Shown piece after piece: positions 6,785-10,997 of a DNA stretch of 10,997 bases (positions within the stretch are counted from its first letter, which is position 1; each line of letters opens with the position of its first letter). The DNA is from Azoarcus sp. (lineage in GTDB: Bacteria; Pseudomonadota; Gammaproteobacteria; Burkholderiales; Rhodocyclaceae). Under the pieces are notes generated by a model, which was not told the DNA's origin, did no database searches, and saw only the letters and a program-made list of their open reading frames with translations. Location: positions 1-10,997 of the forward strand of contig JAIRLA010000005.1 in NCBI GenBank assembly GCA_031259795.1. The letters are read 5' to 3'. The position numbers were made by a program, and so were the translations under genes.

Positions 6785-8614
6785 ATGCTGACACGTTGCC
6801 CAAGTTGCCAGACCGTTTTTCGACTCACGGCGGAACAATTGCTTGCACGGCAAGGCCGGGTGCGTTGCGGCAATTGCCTGCATCCTTTCAATGCCCTCGA
6901 CTATCTGGCCGATCCGGAATCGCAGACCGTATCGCCCGGCGCGGAAACCGCTGTTTCTGCCGCCTTTCCGGAAGCGGGAGTCGATCTTCTTCCTCTCCGG
7001 ATGGGACAGGCGTCCTCGTCACGCGAGCGCGACGTCGCGTTCCATGCCGCCGTGACGCAGCCCTTCTCCATGACGGACAGTTTCGGAGCGAGCGGCGTGT
7101 TTCCGCCGCGCGGCAATGCGTCGATCCTGCCGAGACCAAAACCAAGACAACGTCCGGTGCTGGCGCCCGTCGTCAAGAAATCGTCGCAGCGCCAGCTCAG
7201 TGATCTCGACTTTTCGTCCTCGATCGACACGCAATCCAGAATGCCGCGCATCGTGCGCTGGTCGCCCTCGCTGGACTTCCCGGAACTGGATATCACCGAG
7301 GAGGAGGAAGAGGAGGCGCTCGTCGAACCTGCGCCGCCGCCCGCTCCGCCCTCGCCCGCGCCTCCGCCGCCATCGCCCGCTCCGCCGCCGCCCGCGCCCC
7401 CGCCGCCTGTTCCCGCTCCGCCGCCTGTTTTCAAGCCTGGCGACGAAGTGCACTCCATGCTCGACGATATGGACGATCCGCCGCCGCCGCGCAAGGACAG
7501 GCACGGCGAGCAGAACAGGGAACCAGCGCCCGCGCCCGCCGCGCCCGCCGCGCCCGCCGTCGAACCCGGCGGTGAAGGAACCATGCTCGACGACGTGGAT
7601 GAAACGCCGCCGCCTGCGCCCAAGCGTGCCAGACAAAACAGGAAGAATATCCCCGCGCCGGTTCCTGTCCCCGGCGGCGAAGAAAAAACCATGCTCGACG
7701 ACAGCATGGATGAACCGCGGCCCAGGGCCAGGCATGACGGACGGGAAAAGGAAAGGAAAAGGGAGAGGGAAAAGGAAAAAGGGAAGGAGGGGGAGAAAAA
7801 ACCCGACAGGAGCAAGCGGAGCGGGTACGGCGAAAACAAACTATCTTTTTTCAGCCGCGGAGCGTCGAGGAAAGCCCTGCACCGGAGCGGCAAGCGCCGG
7901 GAGAACGAACATGGCTCGGCAGTGCAGGCGGCCTCCGAGGTCATCAACGAAGAGACGCTGAGCGAGATCTTCACGAAGTTCGGAATCGAGACCAAGATCA
8001 ACCGGATCGAGGCCGAATTCGAGGCCGAGAGCAGGGCGCTGGAAGCGTCGAAAAAACCTTCCGCCGAAGCCGCGCCCAAACCCCACAAGACCGCCGCATC
8101 CTATTTCGACGCTTACGGCAAACCGATGAGCGCGCGCGCGCGCGCCATCTGGGTGTCGTCGATCTCCATGTTGAGCGTGGCGCTGATCGTGCAGACTACG
8201 TTCCTCTTCCGCCAGGGCATCTCCCGCGCCTTCCCCGACACGCGCCCGTTTTTCGTTTCGGCCTGCGGCAGCTTCGGCTGCGAAATGCCGCTGCCGCGGG
8301 ATGCATCATTGATCCGCATCCCCGATGACGATTTCGTCCCCGCGCAGTCCGGACGCCCCGGCCAGTACTCGTTCTACGCCAAGGTCAGGAACGAGGCCCG
8401 CTTCGCGCAGGACTGGCCGCATCTCGAACTGACCCTGCTGGACCGCGCCAAGCGCGAGATCGCCCGCCGGGTCTTCACCCCCGCCGAATGGGTGCCGCCC
8501 GAGCAGTACACGAGCGTCGGCTTCGCTCCGCGCGGCGAAGTGACCACGCATATTGATCTGGAAGTCAGCGGAACAGCGCCCGCGCATTTCAAGGTTGCCC
8601 ACTTCTACCCCTGA
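6785..8614 (+). CDS. Zinc-ribbon membrane protein with C-terminal DUF3426 domain and a repetitive linker
   Basis: This 609-residue protein has an N-terminal MJ0042-type zinc finger (MLTRCPSCQTVFRLT; C5, C8, C28, C31). A long low-complexity middle follows: an acidic run (DITEEEEEEAL, 169-179), a Pro/Ala/Ser tract (182-216), three repeats of PGxE...(S/T)MLDD...(D/E)xP (at about 218, 261 and 297), and a Lys/Glu/Arg-rich segment (320-345). One membrane helix at about 456-476 leads into a DUF3426 domain (about 480-609), presumably periplasmic. ATG 6785 gives the family start; an in-frame GTG at 6764 would add seven residues but has no upstream Shine-Dalgarno. The GGAG at 6766-6769 lies rather far from the ATG. 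The gene commonly follows prmA in betaproteobacteria. The function is unknown. The finger plus single helix suggests a link between a cytoplasmic binding partner and the envelope, but that is inference. Confidence 0.9.
   Translation: MLTRCPSCQTVFRLTAEQLLARQGRVRCGNCLHPFNALDYLADPESQTVSPGAETAVSAAFPEAGVDLLPLRMGQASSSRERDVAFHAAVTQPFSMTDSFGASGVFPPRGNASILPRPKPRQRPVLAPVVKKSSQRQLSDLDFSSSIDTQSRMPRIVRWSPSLDFPELDITEEEEEEALVEPAPPPAPPSPAPPPPSPAPPPPAPPPPVPAPPPVFKPGDEVHSMLDDMDDPPPPRKDRHGEQNREPAPAPAAPAAPAVEPGGEGTMLDDVDETPPPAPKRARQNRKNIPAPVPVPGGEEKTMLDDSMDEPRPRARHDGREKERKREREKEKGKEGEKKPDRSKRSGYGENKLSFFSRGASRKALHRSGKRRENEHGSAVQAASEVINEETLSEIFTKFGIETKINRIEAEFEAESRALEASKKPSAEAAPKPHKTAASYFDAYGKPMSARARAIWVSSISMLSVALIVQTTFLFRQGISRAFPDTRPFFVSACGSFGCEMPLPRDASLIRIPDDDFVPAQSGRPGQYSFYAKVRNEARFAQDWPHLELTLLDRAKREIARRVFTPAEWVPPEQYTSVGFAPRGEVTTHIDLEVSGTAPAHFKVAHFYP
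7743..7801 (+). repeat. 59-base uninterrupted purine tract inside the DUF3426 gene
   Basis: Every base from 7743 to 7801 is A or G. The first 21 bases (7743-7763) are a perfect mirror repeat centred on AAA. The tract encodes the Lys/Glu/Arg-rich segment. Such tracts can adopt triplex (H-DNA) structures; whether this one does is not shown. Confidence 0.85.
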
Positions 8615-8619
8615 TGCGG

Positions 8620-8670
8620 GCGTCCCTCCGCACGGCGGGGTTCTTCCCGCCCGCTCCCGCGGGACGCTTT
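8620..8670 (+). terminator. Candidate intrinsic terminator after the DUF3426 gene
   Basis: GCGTCCC (8620-8626) pairs with GGGACGC (8661-8667). Inside them GGCGGG (8634-8639) pairs with CCCGCC (8646-8651) around a 6-base loop. Three T follow the outer stem. The T run is short, so termination is plausible but not certain. Confidence 0.5.
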
Positions 8671-8710
8671 CTCCCCATCCTCTCCGCCCAGGCCGATCTC
8701 ATACCTCATA

Positions 8711-8748
8711 TTCATGCGCATGAACCCGGCGAGGCCTGGATCGCCGGG
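8711..8748. other. Perfect 14-bp palindrome joined to an 8-bp stem-loop
   Basis: TTCATGCGCATGAA (8711-8724) is a perfect palindrome. The next base begins CCCGGCGA (8725-8732), which pairs perfectly with TCGCCGGG (8741-8748) across an 8-base loop. They lie between two convergent genes and could act in bidirectional termination or as a binding site. Confidence 0.5.
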
Positions 8749-8775
8749 GCCGGTCGCGCTATCGGCCGGGGACAA

Positions 8776-8893
8776 TCGCCATTGCGAGAGCCCCCGCCTT
8801 CGTCACTACGAGTTATCCCCCCACCTCGTCATTGCGAGGAGCGCATCGACGTGGCAATCCAGTCCGTTCCATGCGGCGCGTGAGCGCCGCTCT
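8776..8893 (+). repeat. Second repeat cluster: ~25-bp units, REP-like module A and hairpin module B
   Basis: Two ~25-bp units (cores at 8780 and 8804, the second diverged to CACTACGA) with C-rich tails lead into a REP-like unit at 8827-8862 (CGTCATTGCGAGGAGCGCAT to GTGGCAATCCAG). Then comes CCGTTCCATGC and a perfect stem, GCGGCGC (8873-8879), loop GTGA, GCGCCGC (8884-8890). The order and spacing copy the cluster at 296-406, and the hairpin ends a few bases before the lpdA stop codon, as the copy at 629-660 does with mpl. Confidence 0.8.
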
Positions 8894-8898
8894 TGCCG

Positions 8899-10323
8899 TC
8901 AGAAATGCAGCGCCCGTTTGTCGCAGGCCAATGCCGCCTCGTGCACGGCTTCCGCGAGGGTTGGATGCGCGTGGCAGATGCGGGCCAGGTCTTCCGAGGC
9001 GGCGGCGAATTCCAGCGCCACGGTCGCCTCGGCGATGAGGTCGGACGCCCCCGCGCCGATGATGTGGACGCCCAGGACGCGGTCGCTGCGGGCATCGGCC
9101 AGCATCTTGACGAAGCCTTCCGGCGCGCCGATCCCGAGCGCGCGGCCATTGGCGAGGAAGGGAACCTTGCCCGCCTTGTAGTCGACGCCCGCTTCCTTCA
9201 ATTGTTGCTCGGTCTTGCCGACCCAGGCGATTTCCGGCGTGGTGTAGATGACGCCGGGAATGGCGTCGAGGTTGGCGTGGCCCGCCTGCCCGGCGATGAT
9301 CTCCGCCGCCATCACCGCCTCTTCCATCGCCTTGTGCGCCAGCATGGGGCCGCGCACCACGTCGCCGATGGCCCAGACGCCGGGAAGATTGGTCTTGCAG
9401 TGCTCGTCGACGTCGATCTGGCCGTGCCCGGTGAGCTTGAGGCCGACGGCCCCGGCGTTGAGGCCCTCGGTGTTGGGAATGCGGCCCACGGAGACGATGA
9501 GGCGGTCGGCTTCGATCTGGGCGGATTGGCCGTTTTTATCGGCGTAGGCGATGGCGACGCTTTTCTTGCCCGCCCTGATGTCGCCGATCTTGACGCCGGT
9601 ATGGATGGCGAGGCCCTGTCTGGTGAAAATCTTGAGGGCTTCCTTGGCGACATCGGCGTCCGCCGCGGGCAGGAAGGCGGGCGCGGCTTCGAGGATGGTG
9701 ACTTCCGCGCCGAGGCGGCGCCAGACGGAACCCATTTCCAGGCCAATGACGCCCGCGCCGATGATCGCCAGTCTCTTGGGAACGGCGTCGATGTCGAGCG
9801 CGCCGACGTTGTCGCAGACGAGTTTGTTGTCGATGTGGACATTGGGCAGGTGGCGCGCCTTGGAGCCGGTGGCGACGATGACTTGCCCGGCTTCCACTTT
9901 TTCGTTGCCGACGCTGAGTTGCCAGCCCTTGGCCGTCCTGGCGATGAAAGCGCCATGCCCTGGCAGGAAGGCGACTTTGTTCTTCTTGAAAAGGGCTTTG
10001 ATGCCGCCGGTGAGTTGGTCGACGATGCCGTTCTTGCGCGCGAGCATTTTCGCCACGTCGATTTTCGGCGCGCCGACGTCGATGCCCTGCCCCGCGAAGG
10101 CGTGGGCGGCTTCCTCGAAGAGGTGCGAGGTGTGCAGCAGCGCCTTGGAGGGGATGCAGCCGACATTGAGGCAAGTGCCGCCCAGGCGGGGTTCGCCCTT
10201 GGGGTCGGCGTAGGGATTGGACTCACAGCAGGCGACCTTGAAACCAAGCTGTGCGGCGCGAATGGCGGCGACATAGCCGCCGGGGCCGCCGCCGATGACG
10301 AGAATGTCGAATTCCTTGCTCAT
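8899..10323 (-). CDS. lpdA: Dihydrolipoyl dehydrogenase (E3)
   Basis: This 474-residue FAD enzyme reoxidises dihydrolipoamide for the 2-oxoglutarate and pyruvate dehydrogenase complexes and passes electrons to NAD+. The FAD-binding GGGPGG is at 11-16, the redox disulfide CLNVGC at 51-56 (C51 and C56), the NAD-binding GAGVIGLEMG at 189-198, and AIGD (318-321) is the second FAD contact. The C-terminal interface has HAHPTLAE (451-458) with the catalytic His453-Glu458 pair. It has no lipoyl domain. The start is MSKEFDILVIGGG; the longer in-frame start 17 codons upstream lacks support, whereas GGAG (plus-strand CTCC, 10333-10336) precedes this one. sucA and sucB, common neighbours in betaproteobacteria, are not upstream within the window. 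Two other flavoprotein disulfide reductases (glutathione, mercuric) are excluded by the motifs. Confidence 0.97.
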   Translation of the reverse strand: MSKEFDILVIGGGPGGYVAAIRAAQLGFKVACCESNPYADPKGEPRLGGTCLNVGCIPSKALLHTSHLFEEAAHAFAGQGIDVGAPKIDVAKMLARKNGIVDQLTGGIKALFKKNKVAFLPGHGAFIARTAKGWQLSVGNEKVEAGQVIVATGSKARHLPNVHIDNKLVCDNVGALDIDAVPKRLAIIGAGVIGLEMGSVWRRLGAEVTILEAAPAFLPAADADVAKEALKIFTRQGLAIHTGVKIGDIRAGKKSVAIAYADKNGQSAQIEADRLIVSVGRIPNTEGLNAGAVGLKLTGHGQIDVDEHCKTNLPGVWAIGDVVRGPMLAHKAMEEAVMAAEIIAGQAGHANLDAIPGVIYTTPEIAWVGKTEQQLKEAGVDYKAGKVPFLANGRALGIGAPEGFVKMLADARSDRVLGVHIIGAGASDLIAEATVALEFAAASEDLARICHAHPTLAEAVHEAALACDKRALHF

Positions 10324-10380
10324 ATGTGCTGTCTCCGGTTCAGGGGTCGAGCGCCCCTTGGTGCAATAGGCCAAGCCCGG

Positions 10381-10386
10381 ATTCTA
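10381..10386 (-). promoter_or_regulatory. Candidate -10 box for lpdA
   Basis: Read on the minus strand this is TAGAAT, 58 bases before the lpdA start, in the same GTAGAATCC context as the minus-strand box upstream of mpl. No good -35 is seen. Confidence 0.35.
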
Positions 10387-10449
10387 CTCGAAGCCGGAGG
10401 CAAGTGCGGACGCCCCGCCTTGTGTAGAAAGCAAAGAGGATCATCGCCC

Positions 10450-10696
10450 ATGAAACCACTCGCTTCGCTTGCCGCCGCCGCGCTTTTCCTGACCGCGCCC
10501 GCCGCTTTCCACTTCACCGGCAACCACAACGACATCGTCACCACCCCCTTCACCCTCGATGAAGACGCAGACATCTTCCGTCTCTGGACAACTCCTGGCT
10601 CGACTGGCTGAACTTCGTGTGGGCGGATGAGGCAGCCTGATCGCCCACAATGGCGACGACGCTTCCATCAACCCGGCCACCCAGACACGCGCATAG
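10450..10696 (+). pseudogene. Frameshifted 5' part of a small exported protein gene (DVUA0089-like, PEP-CTERM-associated type)
   Basis: A good Shine-Dalgarno (AGAGGA, 10435-10440) and ATG 10450 begin a signal peptide (MKPLASLAAAALFLTAPAAF), then HFTGNHNDIVTTPFTLDEDA and DIFRLW. The frame then breaks. From 10587 a second frame continues DNSWLDWLNFVWADEAA, and from 10631 a third reads GSLIAHNGDDASINPATQTR before a stop at 10694-10696. Together these resemble the order of segments in exported proteins I recall as DVUA0089 family, often with PEP-CTERM tails, in which a D-W-D-S...NFDP segment is followed by a LIxxNDD segment. At least two frameshifts make this copy non-functional unless sequencing errors are to blame. 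The next part of the protein lies inverted at 10768-10878. Confidence 0.7.
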
Positions 10697-10703
10697 GCGT
10701 GTC
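10684..10703. other. Perfect 7-bp hairpin at the inversion breakpoint
   Basis: GACACGC (10684-10690), loop GCATAG, GCGTGTC (10697-10703). The break in the pseudogene coding sequence falls inside the loop. A T run (10720-10725) follows further downstream, too far for a standard terminator. A second perfect stem, GGATCGC/GCGATCC, lies at 10738-10757. Confidence 0.6.
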
Positions 10704-10767
10704 CCGTTCCTTCCTCCCCTTTTTTACTCAGGGGGCGGGATCGCGGCAATGCGATCCTGCTACCCGA

Positions 10768-10878
10768 TCAAGAGCCGTCGGAGAGCAGGCCGCCGAGGGG
10801 AAAGTCTTCGCTGAGCGTCAGGGGCAGGAGGTAGTCGCCCGCCAATAGCCCACCGAGGCTGAACCCCGCGTCGGCGCG
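10768..10878 (-). pseudogene. Inverted continuation of the exported-protein pseudogene
   Basis: Read on the minus strand, bases 10878 to 10768 encode RADAGFSLGGLLAGDYLLPL, then TLSEDFPLGGLLSDGS and a TGA. In the related exported proteins I recall, a DSGxxL...AGxYLxTLT...DNF...LSDGF segment follows directly after the N-P-x-x-x-T-R segment that ends the forward part at 10690. The forward part ends CGCGC (10688-10692) and the inverted part begins CGCGC (plus strand 10874-10878). Joining them there restores one reading frame: PATQTR then ADAGFSL. This fits a local inversion of about 180 bp. There is no separate start codon or Shine-Dalgarno, so it is not an independent gene. Confidence 0.65.
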
Positions 10879-10880
10879 CC

Positions 10881-10997
10881 CCCATATGCACTAACCTAAC
10901 ATTGCTGCATTGCGGCATTATATAATTGTAAATTTCTTGTTTTAAGACGTTTTTCGATCAAGAACAGCTTGCTTATCTTGGCGAAACAGTGAGCGAC
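10881..10997. other. AT-rich intergenic end of window, promoter-like
   Basis: Composition changes sharply from GC-rich to AT-rich (CATTATATAATTGTAAATTT at about 10916-10935). TATAAT at 10921-10926 is a perfect -10 hexamer, but nothing like TTGACA lies 16-18 bases upstream. A GTG at 10989 begins V/M-S-D at the window end without a clear Shine-Dalgarno, so no gene is called. Confidence 0.35.

Noticed and set aside
8893..10611. 572-codon plus-strand frame antisense to lpdA, running into the pseudogene
   Set aside because: Only its last part after 10450 resembles a real protein; the rest mirrors lpdA.
10720..10757. Terminator from the T run and the GGATCGC/GCGATCC stem
   Set aside because: The T run precedes the stem on the plus strand, and on the minus strand the stem is followed by CCGCCCCC rather than T residues.
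10989..10997. Gene start GTG AGC GAC at the window end
   Set aside because: Only three codons are visible and there is no clear Shine-Dalgarno.

Overview
The window looks like chromosomal DNA of a GC-rich Gram-negative bacterium, most likely a betaproteobacterium near Rhodocyclales or Sterolibacteriaceae. The reasons are the gene order (a thioredoxin-like gene, aroQ, accB, accC, prmA, a zinc-ribbon DUF3426 gene), the presence of mpl and a stand-alone lpdA, and the remnant of a PEP-CTERM-associated type of exported protein. The assignment rests on remembered gene order and protein similarity, not on a search. No tRNA, rRNA, CRISPR array, insertion sequence or transposase was recognised.

Layout. 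Bases 1-660 hold no gene. They are a mosaic of short palindromic repeat modules in alternating orientation, forming a long imperfect inverted repeat. The minus-strand gene mpl (662-2014, murein peptide recycling) follows, with its stop codon directly against the repeats. A short divergent promoter region separates it from a plus-strand block that runs to 8614: a conserved hypothetical protein with a nucleotidyltransferase-like motif, a membrane-anchored thioredoxin-like protein, aroQ (shikimate pathway), accB and accC (the biotin carboxylase half of acetyl-CoA carboxylase), prmA (ribosomal protein L11 methyltransferase), and a 609-residue zinc-ribbon/DUF3426 membrane protein with an unusual repetitive, proline-rich and charged linker.

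Bases 8615-8898 lie between convergent genes. They hold several hairpins and a second cluster of the same repeat modules seen at 1-660. The minus-strand lpdA (8899-10323, dihydrolipoyl dehydrogenase) follows, again with the repeat cluster against its stop codon. Upstream of lpdA lies a decayed gene for a small exported protein: the first part reads forward through at least two frameshifts, and the next part of the same protein reads on the opposite strand, so a segment of about 180 bp appears to have been inverted. The last ~115 bases are AT-rich and hold no supported gene.

The intact genes are housekeeping: cell-wall recycling, fatty-acid synthesis initiation, aromatic amino acid synthesis, ribosome modification and 2-oxoacid dehydrogenase function. 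The unusual content lies in the repeat modules, the inverted pseudogene and the DUF3426 linker.
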